Shown one piece after another: positions 40,759 to 49,563 of a stretch of 64,000 nucleotides of DNA. The position numbers and the translations under genes were made by a program. This stretch comes from CAZBDU01 sp964490725. GTDB taxonomy: Bacteria; Spirochaetota; Spirochaetia; SZUA-6; DRHE01. The first letter of the stretch is position 1, and the number at the start of each line of letters is the position of its first letter. The stretch spans positions 32,676-96,675 of the forward strand of contig CAZBDU010000008.1 of NCBI GenBank assembly GCA_964490725.1. The letters run 5' to 3'. The notes under the pieces are model-generated. The model did not search any database and was not told where the DNA came from. It was given only the letters and a program-made list of their open reading frames with translations.

Positions 40759-41747
40759 TGCTTCTCTCCTTGTTCGATCCGGTTTTCAGCTTCCTCCGCC
40801 TCCCGCCTCTGCAGGTCCGCCTGCTTCTGGAACAGCCACAGCACCAGACCTGCCGCGAGGATGGACAGCGCCACGACCACGGGAATGAAGCCGGGGTCCC
40901 TGACGGCCTTGAGACCCGTGAGCTGCCGGGTGGACAGCGTTTCCACGGTGTAGCCGAACAGCACCTCCGAGGGTGCAACCTGGTATACTTCGGTCCTGGT
41001 CCGGTCCTCCCAGCGTTCGAACACCGCAACCGGTCCGGAGGGGCCCCGCTGGTTGCCCCGGTACATGATCAGCGCCCCCTCCCACTCGAACCCCTGGCCG
41101 GGTTGGATCTGGTAGGACCGCCCGCCGGCCTCCTGCACGGTGGCCTGGTCCTCCTGGGAGAAGTTGGCCTGGTAGACCTTGAGCCCCGCCACGTTCAGCG
41201 GATGGTTGACCTCTATGGGGAAGGAGGGGATCACCACTTCCCCGTTCCGGGTGATTTCCACGGTGGAGATCCACTCCTTGGGGCGGCCGTCCGGGTACTG
41301 GTCGTAGACGAAGGACTTGAGGCGCATCACGTGCCCGCCGGGCAGCTCCACCTGGTCCCCCTGGCCCAGGTAGACCATCCCCTCCTGCCGCCCCTGGAGG
41401 GACAGCAGCGCGCCCACGATCAGCAGCAGCAGGCCGATGTGAACCAGGTCCGGACCGAAGCGGCTCCTGGCTCCGGAGCGCGCCCGGCGGACGAAGCGGT
41501 CCACGGCGCACACCGTCAGGTTGAGGAAGAACAGCACCGCCGGAATGAGGAAGAGCACCGAGGAGAAGAACCGGCCCAAGCCCAGGCCCACGATCAGGTT
41601 CGCCAGAAGCGGGCTGTAGGTGTGGTAGTAGAAGGCCGTGTCCCTGCCCTGGGGAATGAGCGTGGCGAGGATGGACAGGACGGCGATCACCAGGATCAGC
41701 ACCACCGCCAGCTTCACCGACTTGAAGAAACTGTACAACGTCTGCAA
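40755..41747 (-). CDS. resB: Cytochrome c assembly protein ResB/CcsB
   Basis: A 330-residue membrane protein with three N-terminal helices (LAVVLILVIAVLSILATLIPQ first), a large extracytoplasmic domain (GGHVMRLKSFVYDQYPDG, VNHPLNVAGLKVYQ) and a C-terminal helix (PGFIPVVVALSILAAGLVLW). This is the ResB partner of ResC. TTG 41747 is the likely start because GGAGG lies five bases upstream. It follows the HemW-like gene by 20 bases, so heme handling genes form one operon. Confidence 0.9.
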   Translation of the reverse strand: MQTLYSFFKSVKLAVVLILVIAVLSILATLIPQGRDTAFYYHTYSPLLANLIVGLGLGRFFSSVLFLIPAVLFFLNLTVCAVDRFVRRARSGARSRFGPDLVHIGLLLLIVGALLSLQGRQEGMVYLGQGDQVELPGGHVMRLKSFVYDQYPDGRPKEWISTVEITRNGEVVIPSFPIEVNHPLNVAGLKVYQANFSQEDQATVQEAGGRSYQIQPGQGFEWEGALIMYRGNQRGPSGPVAVFERWEDRTRTEVYQVAPSEVLFGYTVETLSTRQLTGLKAVRDPGFIPVVVALSILAAGLVLWLFQKQADLQRREAEEAENRIEQGEKQ

Positions 41748-41767
41748 GAGGTCCTCCGTGTGAGGGT

Positions 41768-43033
41768 TCAGGAGCCGCCCAGGGCCAGGCAGGCTTCCCG
41801 GAAATTGTTTACGCCGATGAAGAACTCCCGCATCAGCACCACCCAGAAGTACTGTCCGCGGCGCGTCAGCTCCAGGCTTGTCCCACGCCGCCGCAGGGCC
41901 CCCTGCAGGCGCAGGAACGCAAGCGCCCACCACAGGTGGGGAGCCACCGGGTCCGCGTACTTGGCGGACAGCTGCTGCAGGTTCAGCGAGGCCCCGAACA
42001 GCTTCATCAGGAAGTCGTATCGGATCCGCTCGCGGTGCGAGAAGGTACGCCGGGCGACGATCGGCGAAGCGCCGCTTTCGATCAGCTCGATGTAGCGGGG
42101 GATGAAAAAGGCGTTTGTGTACGTGCTGGCGCCCAGGTAGCCGAAGGCCCCGGCGCCCAGACCGGCGTACTCCTCGTGCTCCACGATGTACTCGTCGATC
42201 GGCCTGTCCGGCTCACCGGCACGGGAGAAACACCAGGCCGAGGATGGGGAGTAGCGCCGCTCCAGGGCTGCGCGGATGAGGCCGTAGAAGCGCTTTTCCC
42301 GGTCGTAGCGCACCGGTCCCAGCGCGCTCATCTTCTGCCGGGTGAGCCGGCCCGCCATGAGCGGGTAGTAGGTGATCTGGTCGGGCTCCAGCTCCAGGAG
42401 GCGGTCCAGGTCCCCGCGTAGCATCTCCTCGGTCTGCTGCGGGTAGTTGAAGATGAGATCCACGTTCACGGTATCGAACTGCCCCCGCACGGCCTGCAGG
42501 CGCTCGGCGATGCTCCGGCCCGAGCCGTAGCGCTCCAGCCGGCCGATGTCCCGCAGGATGCCGTCGTGGAAGGACTGGACGCCCACCGACAGTCGGTTCA
42601 CCCCGCTCTGCTGCAGCACCGCCAGTATCTCCGGAGTCAGGTGGTTCGGGTTGGTCTCCACCGAGATGCGGCGGATCTTCCACAGGGCCCGCACTGTGTC
42701 CAGCAGCTTCCCCAGGGCCGCCGGGCGGATGGTGGGGGTGCCCCCCCCGACGTACACCTCCCGGAAACGGAAGCCCCGCTCCCGGTAGAGGAGGACCTCC
42801 CGCTCCAGCGCTGCAAAGTAGCTGGCCGCCAGCCGGTCCTCGATCTTGACCCTGTTGAAGGTGCAGTACGGGCAGAGCTCCTCGCAGAAGGGGATGTGCA
42901 GGTACAGCAGGTAGGCGCGCCCCGGCACGGCTTGAGGGAACCACTCGATCCCTTCGCCGTCCCCGACGGGGAAGCGCAGGTGCCTGCCCGCGAACCGCCT
43001 CATGTATCGCGCCAGCAACGCCTCGATGATCAT
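41768..43033 (-). CDS. HemW/HemN-like radical SAM protein
   Basis: A 421-residue radical SAM enzyme of the coproporphyrinogen III oxidase-like group. The cluster motif CEELCPYC (Cys50, Cys54, Cys57), GGGTPTI, ETNPNHL and VNRLSVGVQSF are characteristic of HemN/HemW/HutW. It lacks a convincing HemN N-terminal signature, so a heme chaperone or heme-linked methyltransferase role is more likely than oxidative decarboxylation. Its place before resB-resC fits heme supply for c-type cytochromes. ATG 43033 lies only a few bases after the predicted transcription start, so the message may be nearly leaderless. Confidence 0.85.
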   Translation of the reverse strand: MIIEALLARYMRRFAGRHLRFPVGDGEGIEWFPQAVPGRAYLLYLHIPFCEELCPYCTFNRVKIEDRLAASYFAALEREVLLYRERGFRFREVYVGGGTPTIRPAALGKLLDTVRALWKIRRISVETNPNHLTPEILAVLQQSGVNRLSVGVQSFHDGILRDIGRLERYGSGRSIAERLQAVRGQFDTVNVDLIFNYPQQTEEMLRGDLDRLLELEPDQITYYPLMAGRLTRQKMSALGPVRYDREKRFYGLIRAALERRYSPSSAWCFSRAGEPDRPIDEYIVEHEEYAGLGAGAFGYLGASTYTNAFFIPRYIELIESGASPIVARRTFSHRERIRYDFLMKLFGASLNLQQLSAKYADPVAPHLWWALAFLRLQGALRRRGTSLELTRRGQYFWVVLMREFFIGVNNFREACLALGGS

Positions 43034-43043
43034 CTGGGCTCAA

Positions 43044-43072
43044 CTTGTACCAGATCTGAGAGCACCTGTAAA
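43044..43072 (-). promoter_or_regulatory. Promoter for the hemW-like/resB/resC operon
   Basis: On the minus strand TTTACA (43067-43072) and TACAAG (43044-43049) are spaced 17 bases. A second minus-strand candidate, TTTACC with TATAAT 18 bases apart, lies at 43229-43258. Confidence 0.6.
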
Positions 43073-43435
43073 GAACGGCGTCCCTCCGCCCGCCCGCATC
43101 CTGGCCGCATAGGTCCTGGCCGCATGCATCCGCCGGCCCGGAAGACTGGCCTCAGGGCAGCTCCTTGAACGCCTCGATGTCCGCGTTGGAGCGGCCATTT
43201 TCCACCCCCGCTGTCCCTGCCGCGCGCCATTATAGCGGCGGGAACCCCTTGCGGTAAAGAACGTGAGCGCCGCCGGCCGAAACGCGCTCCCGCAGCATGA
43301 CCTTTTCTGGCGTGCAGATTAGCCGCCAGAGGCTATTCCCCGCACCGTGCCGGCCTGCGTACGCTACCTTAGGGGCGGAGTGTGTGCGCGGCACGGAGGG
43401 GACGCAAATATGGCCATTATCATATAAACGAGGGC
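43073..43435. other. Gene-free divergent region
   Basis: This stretch between the hemW-like gene and the large oxidoreductase has no frame I can support. It contains the second minus-strand promoter candidate (43229-43258) and becomes AT-rich after 43400. A short minus-strand frame overlapping the hemW start has no family features. Confidence 0.6.
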
Positions 43436-43463
43436 TTGAATATTCCAGAAAAACTGATATAGT
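43436..43463 (+). promoter_or_regulatory. Promoter for the large FAD/Fe-S oxidoreductase
   Basis: TTGAAT (43436-43441) and TATAGT (43458-43463) are spaced 16 bases. A TTCGCGAA palindrome (43470-43477) lies in the short leader. Confidence 0.65.
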
Positions 43464-43493
43464 GCCTGTATTCGCGAAAAGCGGGAGGTTCCA

Positions 43494-46400
43494 GTGAGAA
43501 CGTTGCGGGACAGTCACGTGGAGTGGCTCGACGAGGTCTTCGATGAGCGGGTCAACTACGCCCGCCGGGAACGCAGCATGTACAGCCACGACGTGGGCGC
43601 GCTGCCCGGCATGATACGGCCCCTGGTGGGCAGCACCATGCCGGCAGCGGTGGTCCAGCCGGTCTGCGAGGAAGAGCTCCAGAGCCTGGTACGGTGGGCC
43701 TCGGAGCGGCGGGTCCCGCTGGTTCCGCGCGGCAAGGCCACCTCCGGCTATGGAGGCGTCCTGCCGGTGCAGGGCGGGGTGGTAGTGGACTTCGTGCGCA
43801 TGCAGCGCGTGCTGAGCGTGGACCGGGAAACGGTGACGGTCCAGCCCGGGCTGTCGTGGCAAAAGCTGGACCGGGCCCTGGCGGGGCACGGCCTCACCCT
43901 CAGGCTCTATCCCTCCAGCTACCCCTCCTCCACGGTGGGAGGGTGGCTCGCGCAGGGGGGCGCCGGGTTCGGGTCCTGGAAGTACGGCTGGTTTGCGGAA
44001 AACGTCCTGGCCGCCAGGGTCGTGCTGGGCGACGGCGCCGTGCGGGAGCTCTCCGGCGGCGAGCTGGAGATGGTCTCGGAGGCGGAGGGGATCACCGGGC
44101 TGATCACCGCGGTGACTCTGAAGGTGATGCCGGCGGGGGAGGTTGCGGTCAGCCTGAGCGCCTTCGACGACGCGGAGGCGGCGGTCCGCTTCGTGGTCTC
44201 CCTCCGGGAGGTGGAGGCGTGGTCGGTCTCCTTCGTCAATCCCGAGATGGTGCGCCTGGCGGCGGCCGCGCCGCTTCGCACCCACCACGGGCGGCCCGTG
44301 GAGGAGCGCCCCGGCTATCCGGAGAGGTACCTGGTGCAGGCGGCCTGGCAGGCCGGCGCCTCCGGCGGCAACGGCAGCGGCTCAGCAGGGGGCATCCGGG
44401 CCCGCATCGAGGCGCTGGCGCGCTCCGCCGGGGGTGAGGCCCTGCCGGAGGAGCTGGCCCGGCACGAGTGGGAGGAACGCTTCCACATCATGAAGGTGAA
44501 ACGCCTCGGCCCCTCCCTGGTGCCCGCGGAGGTGGTGGTGCCCCTGGAGGGTCTCCCGGGGCTGCTCTCCGAGCTGGAGCGGAAGGTGCGCCAGCCGCTG
44601 GTGCTGGAGGGGATGGGCGTCTCCGGCAGGGAGATGGTGCTTCTGGGCTTTATTCCCCACGACGAGCGGCGGTTCAGCTACAACCTGGCCTTTGCCCTCT
44701 ATCTCACCGTAGCCTCTCTGGCCAGGAAGCACGGCGGGCGCGTGTACTCCACCGGGCTGTACTTTGCCCGCGAGGCCCCGGCGCTTCTGGGGCGGCAGCG
44801 TCTCCAGGAGCTGAAGGGGTTCAAGGCCCGCCACGATCCGGCGGGGGTTCTCAACCCCGGCAAGGTCCTCTCCAGCCGGCTTTCCGCGGTCATGGGAATC
44901 GCCTCGGCCTTCGAGCCGTTGATCCGGCCCTTCGCCAACGCGGCGGGGACCCGGCTGGGCGAGCGGATCGGGCCTCGGGCGGTGAAAGGCATACCTCCCG
45001 AGGTGGCCTGGTACGCCTACGCCTGCTCCTCCTGCGGGTTCTGCCTCGACGAGTGCGCCCAGTTCTACGGCCGCCTCTGGGAAAGCCAGTCGCCCCGGGG
45101 CAAGTGGTTCCTGCTGAGGCAGATCCTGGAGGGCAGGGACCGGTTGGATCAGGAGGCGGTCAACACCTTCATGGTCTGCACCACCTGCGAGATGTGCAAC
45201 GTCACGTGCTCCGAGGGGCTGCCGGTGGAGCCCTCCTGGCTGCGCATGCGGCAGAAAAGCGTCGAGGAGAAGGGGATGATGACCATCCCGCCCTTCGAGA
45301 TCATGTCCGCCTCTCTGGAGGACAACCTCAACATCTGGGCCTACTACCGGCAGAACCGAGCCGACTGGGTCCCCGAGGACGTGAAGCCGGTCATCAGGGA
45401 GCGCGCGGACACCCTCTACTTCGCCGGCTGCACCGCCAGCTTCGTGGAGAACGACATCGGCCAGTCGGCGGTGCGCCTGCTGAAGGATGCCGGGATGGAG
45501 TTTGCCATCATGGGGGAGGATGAGTGCTGCTGCGGACTGCCCATGCTGGTGGCGGGGAAGTGGCAGCAGTTCGGCGAGATCGTGCGGCACAACCTGGCCG
45601 AGGCGGAGAAACGCGGCGCCAGCAGGATCATCACCAGCTGCCCCGCCTGCTGGCTGTCCTGGAAGCACTTCTACAAGGAGTGGGCCGAAAAGCTCGGCAT
45701 CCCCTATGCCGTTGAGGTCCAGCACTACTCCCAGGCGTTGCAGCCGGCGGTGCAGAACGGAACGCTCGAGTTCCGGCGCACCGAGGGCAAGGTGACCTGG
45801 CACGATTCCTGCCACATCGGCCGCGCCGGCGGTGTGTACGAGCCGCCGCGGGAGCTGATCCGGGCGGTGCCGGGGGTGGAGCTGCGCGAGCTGGAGCACA
45901 ATCGCCAGCACGGCCACTGCTGCGGGTCGGTGCTGAGCCTGATCTCAGAACCGGAAGTGGCCTACCGGATCGGCAAGATGAAGCTCCAGGAAGCCCAGGC
46001 TACAGGGGCCGATGAGATCCTGGCCCTCTGCCCCTGCTGCGAGTTCCAGATGCGCGTGTCGGCGGACCGCACGGGCACCAGGATCAAGGTCACCGATCTG
46101 GCCGCCTTCCTTGCCCGGGCGCGGGGCTACGAGGTCAAGGAGGACCTGGGCCACGTGCTGGACTCCTGGGCCACCTTCGAGGCGATGATCGCGCTGATGC
46201 AGCCCGAGAACATGGCGGCCCTGATGCAGGAGCTGTTCCCGGAGCTGCTGCGGGCCATGCCGGCAGGGATGGGAGGCATGATGCGCTTCATGGGCCGTCT
46301 GGGACCCGTGGGCGCCGGCCTGCTTCGGGCCATGAAGCCCCTGTTTCCGGTGCTGTTTCCGATTCTCATGCCGGGAATGATGCCCAAAGTGATGCCGGCC

Positions 46401-46664
46401 ATGCTCGAGGCCGTGGGGCGCCGGGTGCCGATGCCGGATTTTATGCGGGAGCAGATGCCCACCCTGATGCCCCGCGCCATGGGTAACCTCCTGCCGCACA
46501 TGCTGCCCGCAGTGGTCCCTCTGATCGCCCAGCCGCTGGTGGACCATCTGCTCGGCAGAGCGGGCCCGGGACCGGGAGACGGCGCCCCTCCGGAAGGCGG
46601 GAACGGGACCGGCCGCGAGGCGGGGCGAAGGAGGGCGGCGCACCGGGAGGCGGTTGAATCCTAG
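43494..46664 (+). CDS. Giant FAD-linked oxidase - Fe-S oxidoreductase fusion with Met/Pro-rich tail
   Basis: A 1056-residue multidomain protein. An FAD_binding_4 domain (about 50-220, VPRGKATSGYGG, YPSSYPSSTVGGWLA) and FAD-oxidase C-terminal domain (about 220-470) are followed by two [4Fe-4S] motifs, CSSCGFCLDEC (about 508) and CTTCEMCNVTC (about 562). Two CCG domains of the GlcF/HdrD type come next (ECCCGLP near 678, HCCGSV near 809). This is a GlcD-GlcF-like fusion, likely oxidising a 2-hydroxy acid such as lactate or glycolate. Residues about 915-1025 form a hydrophobic Met/Pro-rich repeat tail (FPILMPGMMPKVMPAMLE) that could be a membrane anchor. GTG 43494 has GGGAGG upstream. It lies just upstream of the second Rnf operon. 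Confidence 0.88.
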   Translation: MRTLRDSHVEWLDEVFDERVNYARRERSMYSHDVGALPGMIRPLVGSTMPAAVVQPVCEEELQSLVRWASERRVPLVPRGKATSGYGGVLPVQGGVVVDFVRMQRVLSVDRETVTVQPGLSWQKLDRALAGHGLTLRLYPSSYPSSTVGGWLAQGGAGFGSWKYGWFAENVLAARVVLGDGAVRELSGGELEMVSEAEGITGLITAVTLKVMPAGEVAVSLSAFDDAEAAVRFVVSLREVEAWSVSFVNPEMVRLAAAAPLRTHHGRPVEERPGYPERYLVQAAWQAGASGGNGSGSAGGIRARIEALARSAGGEALPEELARHEWEERFHIMKVKRLGPSLVPAEVVVPLEGLPGLLSELERKVRQPLVLEGMGVSGREMVLLGFIPHDERRFSYNLAFALYLTVASLARKHGGRVYSTGLYFAREAPALLGRQRLQELKGFKARHDPAGVLNPGKVLSSRLSAVMGIASAFEPLIRPFANAAGTRLGERIGPRAVKGIPPEVAWYAYACSSCGFCLDECAQFYGRLWESQSPRGKWFLLRQILEGRDRLDQEAVNTFMVCTTCEMCNVTCSEGLPVEPSWLRMRQKSVEEKGMMTIPPFEIMSASLEDNLNIWAYYRQNRADWVPEDVKPVIRERADTLYFAGCTASFVENDIGQSAVRLLKDAGMEFAIMGEDECCCGLPMLVAGKWQQFGEIVRHNLAEAEKRGASRIITSCPACWLSWKHFYKEWAEKLGIPYAVEVQHYSQALQPAVQNGTLEFRRTEGKVTWHDSCHIGRAGGVYEPPRELIRAVPGVELRELEHNRQHGHCCGSVLSLISEPEVAYRIGKMKLQEAQATGADEILALCPCCEFQMRVSADRTGTRIKVTDLAAFLARARGYEVKEDLGHVLDSWATFEAMIALMQPENMAALMQELFPELLRAMPAGMGGMMRFMGRLGPVGAGLLRAMKPLFPVLFPILMPGMMPKVMPAMLEAVGRRVPMPDFMREQMPTLMPRAMGNLLPHMLPAVVPLIAQPLVDHLLGRAGPGPGDGAPPEGGNGTGREAGRRRAAHREAVES

Positions 46665-46749
46665 TGCGGTGAAAGAGAGCGTCTGCCGGGAAGCTCCCGG
46701 CGGGCGCCGGGACGAGCCTTTCCCTGAGAGGCGTCTACCCCGTATCGGC

Positions 46750-46777
46750 GCCGGCGGCGTTGCCGCCGGCCTTTCTC
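46750..46777 (+). terminator. Terminator of the large oxidoreductase gene
   Basis: GCCGGCGGC (46750-46758) pairs with GCCGCCGGC (46762-46770) over a GTT loop, followed by CTTTCT. Confidence 0.85.
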
Positions 46778-46831
46778 ATCCGGACCCATTCCGATTCCTA
46801 CCAATTCCGTCATGAATCGTGAATTTTTTCC

Positions 46832-46860
46832 TTGCATTAACGCAACCCATATGCTAAACA
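46832..46860 (+). promoter_or_regulatory. Promoter for the Rnf2 operon
   Basis: TTGCAT (46832-46837) and TAAACA (46855-46860) are spaced 17 bases. An upstream TGAATCGTGAAT element (46813-46824) contains the CGTGAAT motif also seen near the other cytochrome/Rnf promoters. Confidence 0.6.
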
Positions 46861-47056
46861 ATAGGCTGAGCCGCGCGAGAAGCAGTCATTGCCTTCCAGG
46901 GCGAATTCGAGCACTCGTCACGCAGCATCGAAGCAAACGATGTGCCCGGCAGCGGCTGTAGGGAGCTGGCTGCCCGGCCACCCGCAAATGGAGCGCTTCT
47001 GGCTCCAGGCGATGGGGTAGCGCCCGGGCGCGGCTCTTGAGAAAAGGGGAACAGCA

Positions 47057-48475
47057 GTGAGAATATACGGCGGATACACCCCGCGCATGGCGGGGCGGCC
47101 CTCCAGCATGGTCGGGGAAGCCCCGGCCCCTGAGGAGCTCCACCTGCTGCTCCGGCGGGGCGGGTTGACCTACCAGGCGGCCGTCGCCGACGGGGCGCGG
47201 GTGCGCTTTGGCGATCCCCTGGCGACCTGCAGCGCCGGCGGCGCCACTCTCCATCTTCCGGCCCCTGCCGCCGGCCGGGTCAGCCTGGAGACGGATGTAC
47301 CCGACGGAGGTCGGCTGGTGCTGCGGGATCTGGACCTGAGCACCGACCCGCCCCCGCTGGAGCGGCTCCAGCCCCAGCGGGTGCACCGCGAAAGGGTGGT
47401 GGAGACCCTGGTGCAGGCGGGGGTCTGGCCCTTCTTCTGGAGCTCCACCACCGGAGGCATGGCGCCGGCCGACGGGTCCGAGCAGCCGAAATCCATCATC
47501 GTCACCGTGGTGGTGGCCGAGCCCTACCGTGCCCGGGGCAGGGTCCTGCTGGTCAACCACTGGGACCGGATCGTGCAGGGAATCCGCTTCCTGCCGCGGC
47601 TCCTGCAGGACTACGGCAAGGTGGAGATAGTGCTCACCCACGTCCACGATCCCGTGGCGCGCAAGCTCTACCAGGACCTGGCGGGCTTTGCCTGGATTCG
47701 TTTTCACGCGGTGCCCGTGCTCTACCCGGTGGAGAACCGGCGGGTTCTGCACCAGGCGCTGCGCCGGAAAGTGGACATTTCGCGCGAGGAACCGGTGTGG
47801 GTCATCGACGCCCAGGGGGCGGAGGCCATCGGCGCCTGCCTGGGAGAGGGGCTGCCTCTTCACCGCAGGACGGTGGCGGTCGGCGGCCCCGGCGCCGTAC
47901 AGCCGCACCACTGGACCGCCCGCGTGGGCACCCCTCTGCGGCTGCTGCTGAAGAAGGCCGAGCTGGAGCGCGCCCGGGTGCTGCGGGGCGGGGTCTTTCT
48001 GGGCACGCCGGTGGAAGAGGAGGAACCGGCGGTGCAGTGCGAGGACGACGGCTTCTTCCTTCTGCCGAAGGTGGAGGCCGGGGAACCCCTCAGCTTCCTG
48101 CGCCCCGGCTTCGACCGGCGCAGCTACCTGCCCGCGTTCGCCGGCAACCTGATCGGGGCGGCGGACCGTCACATGAACGACACGCTGCGCGGCGAGCGCC
48201 GGCCGTGCATCGCCTGCGGCCTGTGCGAAAAGGTCTGCCCGGTGCGCATCATGCCTCAGGTGGTTCACCGCTACCTGTACCGCGGGGCCTACGACGAGGC
48301 GGAGCGTGCGGGGCTGGAGCGGTGCGTGGACTGCAACCTCTGCACCTTCGTCTGCCCCTCCAAGATCGAGCTGCAGCGCCAGTTCAGGGAGGCCCGGGAG
48401 ATGCTGCAGGCCGAGCGCCGGGAGATCGCGACCGCGGCGGAGAAGACGGCCGGGCCGGCCGGCGGGGAGGAGTGA
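47057..48475 (+). CDS. rnfC: RnfC-like flavo-iron-sulfur subunit, complex 2
   Basis: A 472-residue paralogue of the RnfC at 34.3 kb. The N-terminal barrel (about 30-90) and central alpha/beta part (RVLLVNHWDRIVQGIRFL) precede two [4Fe-4S] motifs, CIACGLCEKVCPVRIMP and CVDCNLCTFVCPSKIEL, spaced as in complex 1. The middle domain has diverged strongly from complex 1, implying a different docking partner. GTG 47057 is preceded by AAAAGGGGAA. It opens a six-gene set C-D-G-E-A-F. A Glu/Ala-rich tail follows the clusters. Confidence 0.9.
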   Translation: MRIYGGYTPRMAGRPSSMVGEAPAPEELHLLLRRGGLTYQAAVADGARVRFGDPLATCSAGGATLHLPAPAAGRVSLETDVPDGGRLVLRDLDLSTDPPPLERLQPQRVHRERVVETLVQAGVWPFFWSSTTGGMAPADGSEQPKSIIVTVVVAEPYRARGRVLLVNHWDRIVQGIRFLPRLLQDYGKVEIVLTHVHDPVARKLYQDLAGFAWIRFHAVPVLYPVENRRVLHQALRRKVDISREEPVWVIDAQGAEAIGACLGEGLPLHRRTVAVGGPGAVQPHHWTARVGTPLRLLLKKAELERARVLRGGVFLGTPVEEEEPAVQCEDDGFFLLPKVEAGEPLSFLRPGFDRRSYLPAFAGNLIGAADRHMNDTLRGERRPCIACGLCEKVCPVRIMPQVVHRYLYRGAYDEAERAGLERCVDCNLCTFVCPSKIELQRQFREAREMLQAERREIATAAEKTAGPAGGEE

Positions 48476-48477
48476 GC

Positions 48478-49563
48478 ATGGGAGCGCTGCGCAAGCTGCT
48501 GGACAGAGCCAAGCCTGCTTTCTCGGAGGAAGGTCGCCTGGTTCGCTTCAAACCCGTCTTCGACGCGCTGGGTCATTTCCTGTACGCCGCGGAGCTGCGC
48601 CCCGATAACAGCCCCTTGGGGCGGGACCCGATGGACGTGAAGCGGTACATGTCGCTGGTCATCGTGGCGCTGCTGCCGGCCTTCATCGCGTCGGTCTACT
48701 TCTTCGGCTGGCGAATCCTGGCCATGCTGGTGGTCAGCTACGCGGCCGGAGGCGCCGTGGAGGTGGCTTTCGCGGTGATCCGCAGGGAGGAGATCAACGA
48801 AGGCTTCCTGGTTACGGGCTTTCTCTTCCCCCTCATCCTGCCGCCGGCGCTGCCGCTGTGGCTGGTGGCGGTGGGGGTCATCTTCGGCGTGCTGGTGGGC
48901 AAGGAGGTCTTCGGCGGCACCGGGCGCAACCTGTTCAACCCGGCTCTGGTGGGGCGGGTCTTCCTGGCGCTGGGCTATCCGGCCCTGATGACTTCCACCT
49001 GGGTGGCGCCCGCCGCCGGCGGCTGGGGGAGGCTCGCGCCCTTCCGCCTGGACGTGGTGGACGCGGTGAGCGCAGCCACGCCCCTGGTGGCGGCCAAGAG
49101 CGGGACCCTGGCGGCGCCGCTGGACCTGTTCCTGGGACGGGTCACGGGCAGCGCCGGGGAGACCTCGGCGCTGGCGATCGTCCTGGGAGGGCTGTTCCTG
49201 CTGACGGTGGGCGTGGCCAACTGGCGCACCGTGGTGGCCCTGCTGGGCTCCTTCGCCGCTCTGAACGCCCTGCTCAGGGCGGCCGCCCCGGCGGCGGTCA
49301 ATCCCGTCTGGTTCAACCTGCTCTCCGGGGGCCTGATGCTGGGCGCCTTTTTCATGGCCACTGACCCGGTTTCGAGCCCCGTGACCCGTTCGGCCAAGTG
49401 GGCCTACGGAGCGATCATCGGGGTCACGGCGCTGCTGATCCGCAGCTTTTCCGGATTCGTGGAGGGGGTGATGTTCGCAATCCTGCTGGGCAACATCTTT
49501 GCCCCGCTGTTCGACGAGATGGTCATCCGCGGCCGCATGCGGAGGTACGCTCGTGAAGAATAG
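48478..49563 (+). CDS. rnfD: RnfD/NqrB integral membrane subunit, complex 2
   Basis: A 361-residue membrane subunit paralogous to the one at 33.3 kb. It has KRYMSLVIVALLPAFIAS, KEVFGGTGRNLFNPALVGR, the FMN-attachment motif AVSAATPLV and MATDPVSSPVTRSAK. Its N-terminal soluble segment is longer than in complex 1. ATG 48478 lies two bases after the RnfC stop, and the end overlaps rnfG by 11 bases. Confidence 0.94.
   Translation: MGALRKLLDRAKPAFSEEGRLVRFKPVFDALGHFLYAAELRPDNSPLGRDPMDVKRYMSLVIVALLPAFIASVYFFGWRILAMLVVSYAAGGAVEVAFAVIRREEINEGFLVTGFLFPLILPPALPLWLVAVGVIFGVLVGKEVFGGTGRNLFNPALVGRVFLALGYPALMTSTWVAPAAGGWGRLAPFRLDVVDAVSAATPLVAAKSGTLAAPLDLFLGRVTGSAGETSALAIVLGGLFLLTVGVANWRTVVALLGSFAALNALLRAAAPAAVNPVWFNLLSGGLMLGAFFMATDPVSSPVTRSAKWAYGAIIGVTALLIRSFSGFVEGVMFAILLGNIFAPLFDEMVIRGRMRRYAREE

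Larger units (their letters stand above)
46665..47056. other. Terminator, promoter and structured leader before the Rnf2 operon
   Basis: This 392-base region contains the terminator at 46750-46777, a promoter at 46832-46860 and a roughly 195-base leader. The leader can form several hairpins: GCATCG/CGATGT around 46926, GGCAGC/GCTGCC around 46949-46974, and TGGAGC/GCTCCA around 46989-47008. It matches no riboswitch class I know. No protein frame is supported. Confidence 0.6.

Noticed and set aside
43030..43230. A 66-residue minus-strand frame overlapping the hemW-like start
   Set aside because: Its ATG lies inside a TATAAT box, there is no ribosome-binding site, and the Arg/Gly-rich product has no recognisable features.
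46917..46950. A c-di-GMP riboswitch suggested by CACGCA and AGCAAAC near each other
   Set aside because: The downstream GGGACGCAAAGCC-type core is missing, so the resemblance is likely chance.
47010..47045. A fluoride-riboswitch-like GGCGATGG stretch in the Rnf2 leader
   Set aside because: Only the first few bases match. The remaining conserved blocks and pseudoknot partners are absent.
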